Part shown: positions 34,098 to 46,373 of the stretch, one piece after another
Layout: every line of letters begins with the position of its first letter
How positions within the stretch are numbered: position 1 is the first letter of the stretch
Source: Buxus sempervirens
Lineage: Eukaryota > Streptophyta > Magnoliopsida > Buxales > Buxaceae
NCBI GenBank assembly: GCA_947561395.2
Contig: OX387184.1
Span: forward strand, 10,024,205-10,088,204
Reading direction: 5' to 3'
DNA length: 64,000 bases
Made by a program: the position numbers and the translations under genes
The notes under the pieces: generated by a model
Databases searched by the model: none
Seen by the model: the letters and a program-made list of their open reading frames with translations, nothing else
What the model was told of the DNA's origin: nothing

Positions 34098-36261
34098 CGC
34101 CATTGAAGATCCATTGTCTTTTATTCTTGTAGCGCGTCAATATGATATGGCACCATGTTTAGCATCAATTAAATTTGGATTCATATTTTGATTAACCAAG
34201 TTTCAACCAAAGATCAAGAAAATTAACATTAAATCTTTTCAACCAAAGATAAAGAAAATTAAGCAACACAGCATGATATCGATATATAGGCTTTAATCAA
34301 CATTAGAACTAGTGATTGAGATGTCCTGGACTGGATAAAATTCCTCACTAAATCAAAGGCCTTATCCAATAGATGTGCTAATCTATAGCTTGCAACTTAA
34401 CCCCCAAATTCAATAAAGCTGTTGATATCATCTTGCTTCCATTACATTTAACAGGGATGTTAATTGATTTCTACTTATACGTACCAAACATCATCAAAGG
34501 TATTTATTAGCGTATTGCATGCACCTCATTCGACAAGGATGGCAATATATAGATAGCTTCCTACTCACACTCCAACATCCTCGGACATCTTTGAATCATT
34601 ATGAAAGATGTTGATAACTTCCTACTTAATTTGTATCTCACAAGGGTGTTTAATAGCTTCCTGCCCACTCCTCTACTGTCTTCATGTCACAAATCATGTG
34701 TTAACAAGGCATATTTGCCTTATTAACGCATGCTCCTGTATGAATGCTCGCAGATATCCTAAATAGAATCAAACAAAGGATTCCCTTTTGACACTAGCTC
34801 CCATTTCTCTTGAAACGAATAGATCTTTATGCTTGGATCCAGTTCATAAAGCATATTCTAGCTTTAAGCTAATTACAGATGAGCTCAAGACAACCCGTCT
34901 TTGGTTTCATATATGCTATACTAATAGTACATATGTAGGTTCATTCATGAAAACTCAAAACAAAATTGAAAAGAAACTTCAAGTGCAAAAGGCTACACGA
35001 TGATTATTTAGGCTATTCCAAGGACTCTATCACCAGGTTATTTAGTGTCTATAATTTATATTTTCTGAGATTATATTGTCGTTTAAATATGAGCATCATC
35101 TCTAGTATCGTCCTCCTTTCCCCCCTCTTTCTTTTCCTTGTAATATTCGATCACCATGAATTTTTTTCCTTTTTTTCTAAATCTTAACGAGCAAACGTGA
35201 ATATGATACTGTGGTCAAAGTCATCCCAACCATGTTACTTAAAAGCTTTCATTGAAAGAAACGTGAATATGAGATTATTTCATTCTCTTGCAAGAATTAT
35301 GTTACTTAAAACGGGAGGTAGTTAGTTCCCTCAAATCGCTTTCATTGAAAATAATCTCCGAACTAATTTTTCTATGCACGGAATTGAGCAGAGAAAATCG
35401 AGTATGAATTTAAAAAGCTTATCAATCAGGCAATCAATCTTTCATGCTCGTGTTTGAAAATTCATATTGGACTTTGAATATTAAAAAACAGCCGGCCATT
35501 AACGGCTGTCTAATTTGGCCTTTAATACTCAAATGGGCAATAATTCTTTTCCTTGACCTGCATAAAGACAGGTTTTTTATTCTTTGTTTATTTTCCAAAA
35601 CTCTGTAACAAAAAGATTGCCAGATGGTTTATGAAAAGATCTAGTGACCCATTGCGTCTAGAATAAGATTTACACATGCATTTCCTACGGAAGTGAGTGT
35701 GTTCAGATTTATTCTACTGATTCTGTCATTACAAATCCCTTTGGGCTAGCTTGATTCAAAACTACCAAATAACGTATTCAAAACTACCATAATTCCTACT
35801 AAAGACTCCAGGTGATAGTAGATGTGAACTTTAAATATTTAATATATTCCTTAACAGAGATCTCCCAATACACAAGGAATGAGGTCCTTAAATTTACAAA
35901 TCTATATCACCATAAGCTTAAGAAACCAAAGCATGGAGTCTCATCTCTATGCTAGCTGCTGGAGGCTGTGTATCTAGTTCCGCTAAATTTTATAATTGAA
36001 ACTGTTGCAGCCAAGTTTGACTGAGGTTTCTTCCAAGGTTGTGGATAGAGCCTCCACAGGATCTGAATTGCAAAGATAGACTCGGACTTTGACTTTACAA
36101 AAGGTTAAATACATCAGCACCGCATCCTCCCTCCTCACATCCGTCAACGTCAAGAAACCTCGAACCTGTTAGAACTTGAAAGGCTTTGTTTCCATACCTT
36201 GCTTCATTTTATTTTTAACTTTCTTCTAATATATTTCATTCTCTAAGCTCCTCTTTTTTTT
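33395..36261. other. AT-rich intergenic, no gene seen
   Basis: No supported coding region. It includes a CT microsatellite at 34058-34095. At 36043-36060 the phrase GATAGAGCCTCCACAGGATC resembles the terminal words of the Mutator-like element, without an inverted partner nearby. Confidence 0.45.
34058..34095. repeat. (CT)n microsatellite
   Basis: About 19 uninterrupted CT dinucleotides in intergenic DNA. Confidence 0.95.
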
Positions 36262-36458
36262 GGGACGGGATCATCTACGGTTGAGCTCGTAAAATGAGCT
36301 CAACCGTACCCAATGGTTGCTTGCCAAGTAGGCAAGCACCACCCTCTCTCCTCTGCAAAAACCATTTTTTCGTTTCCCCAGGTAGAAGATAGAAGAGAGA
36401 GGGTGGTTGCTTGCCTACTTGGCAAGCAACCATTGGGTACCGTAGATGATCCCTTCCC
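36262..36458. mobile_element. Fold-back MITE with a nested palindrome
   Basis: The outer inverted repeats GGGATCATCTACGGT / ACCGTAGATGATCCC enclose long inverted arms: TACCCAATGGTTGCTTGCCA ... TGGCAAGCAACCATTGGGTA and (A)CCACCCTCTCTC/GAGAGAGGGTGGT. The left arm carries an extra short palindrome (TTGAGCTC...GAGCTCAA) that the right arm lacks. The loop is about 45 bases. It is too small to code. No clear target duplication is visible because both flanks are T-rich. Confidence 0.75.
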
Positions 36459-37515
36459 CTTTTTTTTTGTTTTCCTGCTTTAGTAACGTCTAAACTCGAT
36501 TTCCGTGATTGTTCTGTTCGTTAACGTTTTTCAAAACAATCTTTTTTGTTTCTAACTACGGGAATCAAAGATCGTGTTTAGTAAGGAAAGTTTTTAAATT
36601 GACTAAAAAAATCCAAAAATAAAATTGCTTTTAAGAAACCGAACATGTCGGCCTTTCAAAACAACAAAACGTTTTTTCTTTTTAATAAAATTTTCGTATG
36701 TCATTTATGAAATTTCTTGTTGGGGTTTAATGCAAGGCTAAATTTGCTATCACCACCGTCGACAGACTCTGCCACAGAAGCGACGGCAAACACCCACGGC
36801 CACCGGTATCACTGCCACAAAATAACACAACCACCACCCCTCTAATACCCTGAAGCATAGTTTTTAGTTCATGATCATAATAAGACTTATTACTGATTTT
36901 GAAATGATGACTGGTTTAAAATAATCATTACCAAACATATTTTCTCTCCACTTATTTCCACTATCACAAAAAACGATTTGATTTTTAATTATTTTTTCAA
37001 AAACATTTGCAAATAGCCCGTAACCGCTTATCACCATTCTTCCATCTTGTTTGAAATTGACCATTTTTTTTCATGTTTATGTGAAATCAAATCAGCAAAT
37101 GGAAAGCCTGCACAGAAAATAGCAGATTTACTGCACCATCACAATGAGATCTTGCGTTTCATTAGAAGCAGCAACTTTTCCTAAAAAGTATACATTTTTA
37201 CCCACAAAAAAAAAAAAAAAAAAAAAGTACACCTGACTACGCCTATCTTCTTCTCCATTTCACCTCGGCCAAAACGGTTCCACTTGACGCGAAAAGGCCA
37301 CACCGCCGGAGAAACAAGTTTCGGCGACATAAGTCCCATTCTACGCCGGAGAACTCAGAATCAGCAGGCAAAGGTAAGATAGAAAGGGAGAGACCTTTGT
37401 ATTCAGCTACTACAGACAGGCAGAGAGTCACATATAATATATAGTTGCCAAAAACATGAGAAAGTAGAAAAAAGAGTCTATGCAGAAGAAAGAGAAAAAA
37501 ATAACGGAGAAGAAG
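36459..37515. other. Intergenic, 3' side of the 64-residue protein gene
   Basis: No gene seen. A 21-base poly-A run lies at about 37206-37226. A purine-rich stretch just left of 37516 is the likely 3' UTR of the minus-strand gene. Confidence 0.4.
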
Positions 37516-37710
37516 TCAGGTGATGCTTCGCTTTCCTGGCCGATCAGCGACTTTCAAGGTCTTATCGATGAGCGTCCTTGCCCGCCTGCTTCGAATCTCG
37601 ACCCTAACGCTCGAGCTCTTGTCCATCTTAACATAGGGTTTCTTCGATTTCTTCAGAGCTCTAACCTTGGATTTGATCGATTCGACCAAGTTCTCCAACT
37701 GATTCGCCAT
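37516..37710 (-). CDS. Small conserved basic plant protein (64 residues)
   Basis: A complete single-exon frame starting MANQLENLVESIKSKVRALK and containing KKPYVKMDKSSSV, EIRSRRARTLIDKTL and the end VADRPGKRSIT. I recognise this order of motifs from a small, strongly conserved plant protein family without an assigned role. It is highly basic and mostly helical at the N-terminus; there is no signal peptide or membrane segment. The ATG at 37710 is the first in frame and coincides with the conserved start. The plus-strand 93-codon frame over the same DNA is a shadow. Confidence 0.8.
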   Translation of the reverse strand: MANQLENLVESIKSKVRALKKSKKPYVKMDKSSSVRVEIRSRRARTLIDKTLKVADRPGKRSIT

Positions 37711-39373
37711 CTCCCCGATATTTTCTTTTCTTTTTCTTTAATCTCTCCCCTCACTTGTTAAAATTCAAAACGCGATGCTTCTCCACATTTACCGGATTTG
37801 GCGACCGGGGAAATGAAGCAGCGGAGATCAGTGATTCTTTTTGGGTTTCCCACAGCCTCAGTCACCTGCACGTCCTTTCCGCTACCCGAATTTATGAGCC
37901 TCTAATAAACAGTCACCCTCTGCTTTAAGTTAAATTACGATTTAGCCACCTTCTCATCAATTCAAGGGCGTACGACGACTCTATCACTCTGACACGCATC
38001 TTTTTCCGAATTCCATGGAATGTTAAAAAAAAAAAAAAAAATAATAATAAGTCGTTCAGTTGACGAGAGGATTTACTAGGGTGTCTTGACCTTGTAGAGT
38101 TGTGGTACATGTTGTTGACTCAAGCCAATCATCATCACCATCATGGCTAATCGATTGTCCTAGCAAGTTTCTTTATTCAGGGAGGAAGCTACCAAGTTTC
38201 TTAATCACCTACTCATCATGACGGAAGACCGTTGATTGAAACTTCAAAGATATGATAAACGGTCAAAGTGATTTACTACTTTCAGTCTTTGTAGCCGTTA
38301 GAGCTGTGGCTTTTGCCTCCTGTCATTTTATTTGGAAATTTTGAGATTTCTGACTAACGTAACAGAACTTATGGATAGCAAAGCAAGACCAACCTTCCCT
38401 AGTTACAGCTGCCTAAGGAAGACTTTCCCCAAGCTATGCCAAATAATTCACCACCAGAAAAACTTGAAGAAAGGGACCGATTACACACAAAAAAGAAGAA
38501 GGTTAAAGCTATAATTATTACAACATAATTCAAATTATATTTCAACGGCAACCCCGTCAGCAAAGATTATTGGTCAAGCCCCATTTGGCAGTGCCCCAAC
38601 ACCTAAGGAAGAACTCAGTTCATTCTTGTTGATGAATCAATCTATGGCCCTTACAAATGGTCTCTGTTCAACCAAATGCTTCGGCATGAACAGGACATCT
38701 TCCTGCAAACTTGTTTTTTAACCACCTAGATAGTACCCACCCCTAACGCAACTAAAAAAAACCAAAAATGGGTACCGAAGACGCTGGTTTATGGGGTCGT
38801 TGAGATTTTCCCACACCTTAGGACATTCATTTCCGTCTCTCAATGCTGAACATGGTTCTTAATTCAAGACTTGTGGATCGAGCACCATAATATTTGCCAT
38901 TGAATACTGTCAGCCATAATGAAACCAGAAATCCTTATATCATATTTTACGAGATTGTTCTGCACATAAAATAACGCTTTCAATGAAACAGCAACGCTCA
39001 ACCATCTAATATTCAATTAATCTCAAGGATATAAAGGCATACAAAATTAAAAAGAAACAAAATGCATCATCTCAGTTGTTTAACCATTGCCTCTGTCAGC
39101 CATCGATACGAAGTTACACAGCATACATTCAGATAGAGAAAAAGAAATTGCTTCAACATTTTAACAAAAACTCTATGTCAATGGTATGCTACAGAAGCAT
39201 TCATGTTCCGTAAGAAAACCTGTGGATTTCCTCCCCAGTTTTGGACACCCCCGCGGTTGTATGGATTTATGCATCCATCTTCCATAGGGAATATATGCCA
39301 CCAAGCAGGACAATTTTCCGATGTACCTTGGTGAACATACATGGGCATCTAAAATTTCATAATTTTCCACCGA
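37711..39373. other. Intergenic
   Basis: No gene seen. The left end is the upstream region of the 64-residue protein gene. A 17-base poly-A tract lies near 38024-38041. The last 300 bases are probably the 3' UTR of the minus-strand methyltransferase gene. Confidence 0.4.
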
Positions 39374-42300
39374 TCAAGATGATGATCGTAGCTGATGAGC
39401 ATCAGACCATAACATCAAGGTTGCCAAAAGAGCCACTGTTGCAGTCTCAACCCGAAGTCGATTTGGCCCAAGACTGACAGCAGTAGCACCTGCTTCAGTT
39501 ATCATCTTCACCTCCTTTTCAGTGAAATCTGTCGCATAGGATTTACCAATAGAAAAATGCATTAGTTTAATTTGTTTGTTACAAAAGAAGAGAATGCAGT
39601 GACCTGAACTAATACGATGGTTCAAAGTTACAGCTACAGATGACATAGAGTAGCAAAGGCTAGAAATGGTTTTCTTGGTTGATGCATTAGATTTGGCAAT
39701 CAAAGATAACTTGGGTGAATCAAATTCAAGGCCAACTCTGCTTCTTAAAAGCAAAATATGTATAAGATTGACAAATATTAAACCTTAAATATATACTGAC
39801 ACATGTGAGATGATCAAAGATACTTTAAAATTGAAAAACCAGAAAGATTTCCTTAATGTCCCTAGATGCAACCAGTAAGATTTTGCTTTGGTGGGAGGTG
39901 CAAGAGAAAGAAACCAATGTTTGGGACCACTAATTCAAAGCAAAAGGTGGGAGACCATACATCATAAGCGATAAACATGACTGACAAGCAAGCAGATGAC
40001 CCAACAGAGATTATTGGTGTCCTATCAATAGATATAGAAACAATATATTCAGTTTTGGACCCACATAATTATAAATGGTTGGCTTAACTGGAGCGGCACA
40101 ACCAGGATGTTATATGATCAACATGTTCCACTTAAACTACAAAGAAAATTTTACAGGATAGCCATTAAACTGTTATCATGCATGGATCCAAATGTTGATA
40201 GATACAGAAGGAACATATGCATAACATGAGAATTTCTAAAAGGAAAATGTTTACTAAACCTTAACAAGCCTATGCAAGATGCTCCATCCCAAATATTAAT
40301 GAGCTAACGCAGCCTGCTTACAAGAAGAGAGCTAACTTATTTTTAATGCGTACTAACCTCCTTCAGGTCCAACTATTATCAGCCCACTAGATTCTTTTCT
40401 TGAGGAAGCAAGGGTACTGATAAGAGGATCTGCTTCTGCTACTGCCAGAAAAGATAGTTTTGAATGGGCAACCTAGAGAGATGAACAGTGTTTTAATACA
40501 TTATATTATGCATCATTTGGATGTAAACTTCTGTACTAGACTTTAACAGGAAACCACCCATAACATTGCAAGGGAACCACAGAATGTAAAGTTTAGAAAA
40601 TTAATTATACTGGAAAAAATTCAATTGTAAATATAACCATGGTAAGAAAATCTGGTAAAAGAACCACATTTAGTTATTCTTTTCCTATGTTTGTCAAAGT
40701 GATTACAAATTTACAATCAATATATATTCCAATTTCCAACATTTATAAACGAAGGATAACTCACTATAGGGAGAAGGCCGCCAATTTTTGCAGGAGGATT
40801 TAGAATCATTTCATGCAGCCGTTGACCTGTAAAAAATGGCAAAAAAAAAAACAATAATAACAAACTTCATATATATCCATAAATGCTACAAGCAATAAGA
40901 TTTCAACATGTATGCCCTGAATATACAAACTCTACATAGATACACCTATATAAGAAAAAACTTCATGCTAAAAATAAATAATTAGAGAAACTAACTAAAA
41001 TTACTGACATTGTTTAGCTGCAGAAAGAATGACCCGTTCCAGCCTCTCCACTCTATTTTCAGAGATTGCAGGAGAATGTTCAGTCAGCAGAGGTGTCACA
41101 CTACTAGCACCCAGCTCCTGCAGAGAAAATGAACAATTCGCAACTAGCACAAAAATAAACATACCACCCTAATAATCTCTAATGCACATTCTTAACATAC
41201 GGTGCACTTCTCAACCAACCAGTCTGCCCGACCACCTTTTAAAGTACCTATGAAGGAACATGTAATGTCCAATCTGTCAACTCTATAAAACAGAGAACCA
41301 AATGTACGGAAAAGATCAAGAGACTTACCAAAAGCTGCAAACACATGCCACTGAATGCTCTGAGGTGCCACTACTTTTGGATCTTCAAGTGCCATGAAAT
41401 CCAACCCAGTTCGGTCAATTGTCTGTATGCAACCACCAATTAAACCTCCTTTTCCATTGAAGAGCTCTACCCTAACATTTTTAAACAAGAGAAAAGAAGA
41501 CGTACAAGACATTCATTTACCAACACATTACACACGAAGAGCTTCAATCCATAAAGGTCAATCAATCACCGCAATCAAGAAACAAGTTGAAAACATAAAA
41601 AACTCTCTCAAGAAGCAAAATTTATCTGGAAGAGTTACATCATGGCTATGTTGCTGGGGTTTGATAAGTTTTGCATAATCTAATTCCTTGCATAGAAAGC
41701 ATATTATAATTGCTTTCCTAAAGGGAAGGTGCATATAAATTTGGGATATTAGATGGGACGGAGTTCAGTGATACTAATAGCTAGGGGTGCAACTCGGTTC
41801 GGTTCGGTCCGGGTTGATGTCAACCCAAAACCAAACCGAAAATATACATAGTTAAACCGAACCGAATTGAAAACCGAACCAACAAAACCGAAAACCGAAC
41901 CGAAAATATATATAAAAACCGAAACCCAAACCGAACCTAACCGAACTACATGAAAACTATTCGGTTCGGTTCGGTTCGGGTTAGACCAATATTCTTATCT
42001 TAAACAATGGTTTTTTTTGTAATATCCTTTAAGTTTAAAGATAAACTTTAAAAGTTTATCATATATTATATTATATATATATAAAACATATATTATATAT
42101 TATAATATATATATATGAATTCGGTTCGGTTTAGGGAAATAATGTATTCGGTTCGGGTTCGGTTCGGTTCTGTTTAATCGAACATGAAACCCAAAACCGA
42201 ACCGACCTAGTTCGGTTTAGGGATTTTTGGACCGAAACCGAACCGAAGCACTATAAAACCGAACCAAACCGAACTTCGGTTCGGGTTCGGTTTTAACCGG

Positions 42301-45300
42301 ACTGAGTTGCACCCCTACTAATAGCAACAGGGGATAATACTGATAAAAAAAATTTGAGTTCACAGCACACTAGAAATTTGTAAACACTACTATCTGTTTG
42401 TACTATATGGCATTTGATAATTGATTGGATATGGAATGCTGATATTGGGAGTCCAAAGAGTAAAATCCGTATAGCAACAAGTCATATAAACTTTTTTATT
42501 TTTTTCCAATAATAACTGTTTATATACGTTTATATGGGACTTAAAAATACAACAAGGTGGTGTCAATAGGTCCAATCTTCCAACAACAAAATGCTTTTGC
42601 CCAACTGGTTGCGGCTGGCAATACAAACCCTGCTCCTCCAACTTACAATAAACAGAACCAACTCAAGGATAAGAGAATTAATGTAAGGATTTTAATTAGG
42701 ACATAAATTTAAGCTTCAAATGTCAAAGAGCCTAAGAGAAGCCAAATGTATAATCCACCAAAAGATCAACCATAGTGTCCTATCCCAACTAGTTGAATTG
42801 GCAACAATAATTGTGTCTACCATTTCACTCTTTCAAAATCCGATCCTAAATAGATTATGTACTTCTAAATCTTTTCTAATTGGCTCTATCTAGGTGCTGT
42901 ACTTCTTCTCTGGTCACTAAGGACATCAGTGGCAGAGACTACAGCTTGACCTTTGGGGAAGAACTTAGTGCGACCTCCAGGTGCCAAGACAGAGAAAGGT
43001 TATCCCTTTAGATGCTGGAAGCTGAGCAAAGTACTGAAGCTGGCTGACTACACTCGACCAGAACTCAGGCCTGGAGGTGGTGGCTGAACCGACTGCAACA
43101 ATAAACCATGGGAACTTAAGTGTTGAACTCTTGCAGCACATACTCCTTTGGAGTCTGCTCATGATGCCTCTTTAACACATTCCAGTGGTAAATCATGAAT
43201 AGCATGGTTGCTTCAGAAGAAGTTCGCGTAGATGAATCTTCAAGTTAGCTTCAAATGCGAGGATTCTACAATACTAAATTTTTTACCACTAACAAGCAAG
43301 CCATTAAGCAGTTCCAAATGGCATGACTTGAACCCGTGACTTAACAATATGATAGAGAACTTCAAATGATTGAGTTAAAATTTGGAAATTAACCAACAAT
43401 GAAAAACCTTCTCCCCACTAGTTGTTGATGCAGATGATTACTGAACCAGTTGGTTAGAGCAACAATGTGCACAAAGTATAATATCAATCAGATTCTATTA
43501 TAGACACACATATTTTTTTAGAATCAATAAAGCTCAGAAATCAACACTTCCACCTATTCAACTTAAATGTGCATATGTAAATGTTGGGTAGGTTCATATA
43601 GAGGCAATCTTAGGATAGTTGCATAGTCAGCATCATCTTCCATATTTCATAAGCCTCACTAATAGTTCCAAACTCCAATCAGTATTTTATAACTTAGTCA
43701 AACCATAGTCATGTGGTTCAGTGGTTCATTGGTACAAAATCCAGACTATGGTTGCTACTTCACTTTTCCAAGATAACTCAGTTTCCAAATGGAAGTATAC
43801 TGGCATGTCAAATTTAGCATTTTTTTTGGCTTCATGATTTCTATTGTTCCACTAGACATAGGTTCCTCTTTTTTTAGGATTGTTATGTGGTTTGCAAGAA
43901 TGTTAGAGTTAGTTTTACCCAAAAAATATAATGTTGGAGTTAGATTAAATGTCTCGTTTTTCTCTTCATCAAAAAGTAAATACTTTTCATTGATGACTAT
44001 CAAGTAAGTCCTAGTAATTCACTGGATCAAGGAATTCGATGAACTAACTTTTTGAACTGTTTATTTAGAGAACTCTTATAATTTTTTAGCTTTATGGGTA
44101 ATAACGTCCTCTTTCTATTTTTTGTCAAATGATAAAAGGATTTATCAATAACTATCCAGAAGTCCTAGTCATTTGCTGGATCTGGGGAACCCAGAGGAAC
44201 TTAACTGTAAACTGGCTAATAAAGAACTAGCTGGCAGTTCAATAATGACATGGAAAATTAGCTATGCGTGCTTGAACCTAAAAGCACACTTTCAGGAACT
44301 ACAGCACAATAAATAATAACTATAAGTTGATAATGATAACTTACCTATCATCCATGCTTAAACGTAACACCTTTGTCATATGCCAAAATTCATCACCTTC
44401 TACTCGAACGACGCCACCCTGCATTATTACCAAAAAGAAGAAAAAAAGGAATATTATTCTTGATCAAGCTGCAAAAAACAGGTTAAGAGAAAAATAATAA
44501 AATAATTAGCTATCAAGAAACCACAAAACAAGATTCAAAACTAATGCATTAGTGAGATTGAGATAGAATACTGTGTTTTTTATGGACCAAAGTAATGAGA
44601 GAGTAAATGCCATATTGAAGTTGAGGCATAGGTTAAAATCAAAATATTCTAAAATAAGTTGAATTAAGACTAAAAATATAGAATGAAACATTATCATAAA
44701 TAATAGTAGAAGGGAATCAACACTAAGAATTCAGAATTGGCAAATTCCAATAACAAATTAATGACATTATCTTGGATCAATTATCAAAAAGAAAAAATAT
44801 TTATGATGATGTTAAACGTAGATTTAGAACTGAATGACTTACATAGAAAGACACTAATAGAGGGTTATGTGACCAACATGTTCAGTGAAACTACAGGAAA
44901 TATTTTAATGACGCTCAACCCCACCACGAACCCCTTTATCCACAAACAGGAGGGGGTAAAAAAGAGAGGAGGGAACAGCGCCTTCTACCTTTTTTGCACT
45001 AATTCACGCCAACAATAAATTCTCAATTCCTGCGATTGAAAATGGAAATTTCTCAGCCGATAAGATATCATCTACTCACTACAATTAGGTACAAAACCTT
45101 CCAAAATCCACTCCTACAAGTAAATTAAGGACGTAATTCCTCCATTGTTAGTAGGTCACAAGTACAAATGTAAAGAGAACCGGTTTTAAACTAATATCTG
45201 GTTGAAGGCTAATCCAACTGCTAGAACGCAATATATAGAACTGAAATTGGTTTGATCATCCATTGGACAGAGAAAATGATATCCATGACGCTATAGAACC

Positions 45301-45549
45301 AATGATTCCTCGAGTTATGATACTGAATGTAAAATCAAATCAACCAATGAGACAACCAGAGAGAGAGAGAGAGAGAGAAAGAGAGGCGGTTGCCTTGCAA
45401 TGAGGAAGCACGTTGGAAAAGAATCGAGGAAGACCGCCGCGGGATTGGTTCTCATAATCTGCAGTTGAAAAGACTCGAAGACCCGGATATCTTCGCAGTG
45501 AACAGCTAAGAAGCTGAGCAAAACGAAGTCGAGGAACTAGGGCTTGCAT
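39374..45549 (-). CDS. 16S rRNA (uracil1498-N3)-methyltransferase, RsmE family, organelle-targeted
   Basis: Eight exons: 45394-45549, 44345-44418, 41329-41471, 41201-41247, 41009-41117, 40765-40826, 40358-40472, 39374-39528; 286 residues. RsmE enzymes are SPOUT-fold SAM-dependent methyltransferases that modify U1498 of small-subunit rRNA. The N-terminal 45 residues (MQALVPRLRFAQLLSCSLRR...) look like a transit peptide. Then come the PUA-like part (GGVVRVEGDEFWHMTKVLRL, VELFNGKGGL), the catalytic start (KGGRADWLVEKCTELGASSV) and the knotted SAM site (LIIVGPEGDFTEKEV, SLGPNRLRVETATVALLA). The ATG at 45549 is chosen over an in-frame one at 45621 because it begins a plausible transit peptide. Intron 1 needs a GC donor (AAG|GCAACC). 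Intron 2 (2.9 kb) contains a hAT MITE. Confidence 0.92.
41782..42317. mobile_element. hAT-type MITE, 536 bp, in an intron
   Basis: The inverted ends TAGGGGTGCAACTC / GAGTTGCACCCCTA are flanked by a perfect 8-bp duplication CTAATAGC (41774-41781 and 42318-42325), the hAT signature. Both halves are full of GGTTCGGTTCGG / CCGAACCGAACC subterminal repeats, and the centre is a TA-rich palindrome (about 42060-42117). It has no coding capacity. It lies in the second intron of the RsmE-family gene, in an orientation-neutral way. Confidence 0.92.
45357..45379. repeat. (GA)n microsatellite just inside intron 1
   Basis: GA repeat (CT on the gene's strand) starting 15 bases downstream of the GC donor of the first intron of the RsmE-family gene. 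Confidence 0.9.
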
Positions 45550-46373
45550 TGGACCTCCAGAATGGTACCAAGAAGAACGAAATCTGAACCAAGGTCTTTC
45601 ACCCGTGGCACGCACGATCACGGATCAGCGAGACGGCGGCACAACTCGCTTAATCTATATACAGGATGATCGTCGTATCGCATCTGGTTGGTGAGTTGAT
45701 AGGCTGTTTGCCTGTACAGATTTGTTCTGGTTTCGCGGTTTTTGGCAGCTTTCAACAGCCTGATTATAGCCGGAGTCCTTTTTTTTTTTTGGAAAAGAGA
45801 TTATAGCCGGAGTCCAATTGGACTTTATGTACCCTCCTCCCATAAATTGTTTTGAAAATTTTAGTTTTTAAATCGGTTCTCATAATGAAGATTCAAAAAA
45901 ACCAAAAGGTTGCGTTACTTTTGAACCAACGAAATTCACCAGCTATGAGACGATCCGGATCCTACCACTTTACCTTTAATGCATGAAGAAGAAGAGGAAG
46001 AGATTGTTTAAGCCCGTTGGAGCACTAATTTCAATTGCGGAAGTTTTTTCTGATTCAGCGAAGACTATTGGAGTAAACATCAAGTTCCTGAAGATTCTTT
46101 ACAGTTCATTTTCTCAAGGTGAAGTGCATTCATGTGTCAAAACCCACTAAGCTCTGGTGATCTCCACGGTTCATAAAATTAAACAAGACTTGGAAGCAAC
46201 CTGTAAGTATCTGGCATTGCTCAGTTTTAGAAGAGCTTGCCTAGGCGCTTGAAACGTCCAATATACTATGACAACAAATAAAACTGATGAATCCCCTGAA
46301 TGGATGGAACCTCGATTCCTCTGTTATGCACTTTCAGAAGGCAGTAACACGTTCCGCTCCGTCTCATACAATG
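45550..46373. other. Spacer between two minus-strand genes
   Basis: Upstream region and promoter of the RsmE-family gene, followed by the 3' UTR of the 55-residue protein gene. The phrase GATTATAGCCGGAGTCC occurs twice at about 45761-45777 and 45800-45816, a short tandem duplication. No additional gene. Confidence 0.45.

Noticed and set aside
36040-36064. GATAGAGCCTCCACAGGATC phrase resembling the Mutator-like terminus
   Set aside because: Only about 20 bases match, with no inverted partner or duplication nearby; could be chance or a lost fragment.
42060-42117. TATATATAATATAT palindrome
   Set aside because: It is the AT-rich centre of the hAT MITE rather than an independent element.
43325-43370. 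Minus-strand CACGGGTTCAAGTC, another B-box-like motif in an intron
   Set aside because: No A box, no poly-A or T tail and no target duplication; not enough to call a SINE or tRNA.
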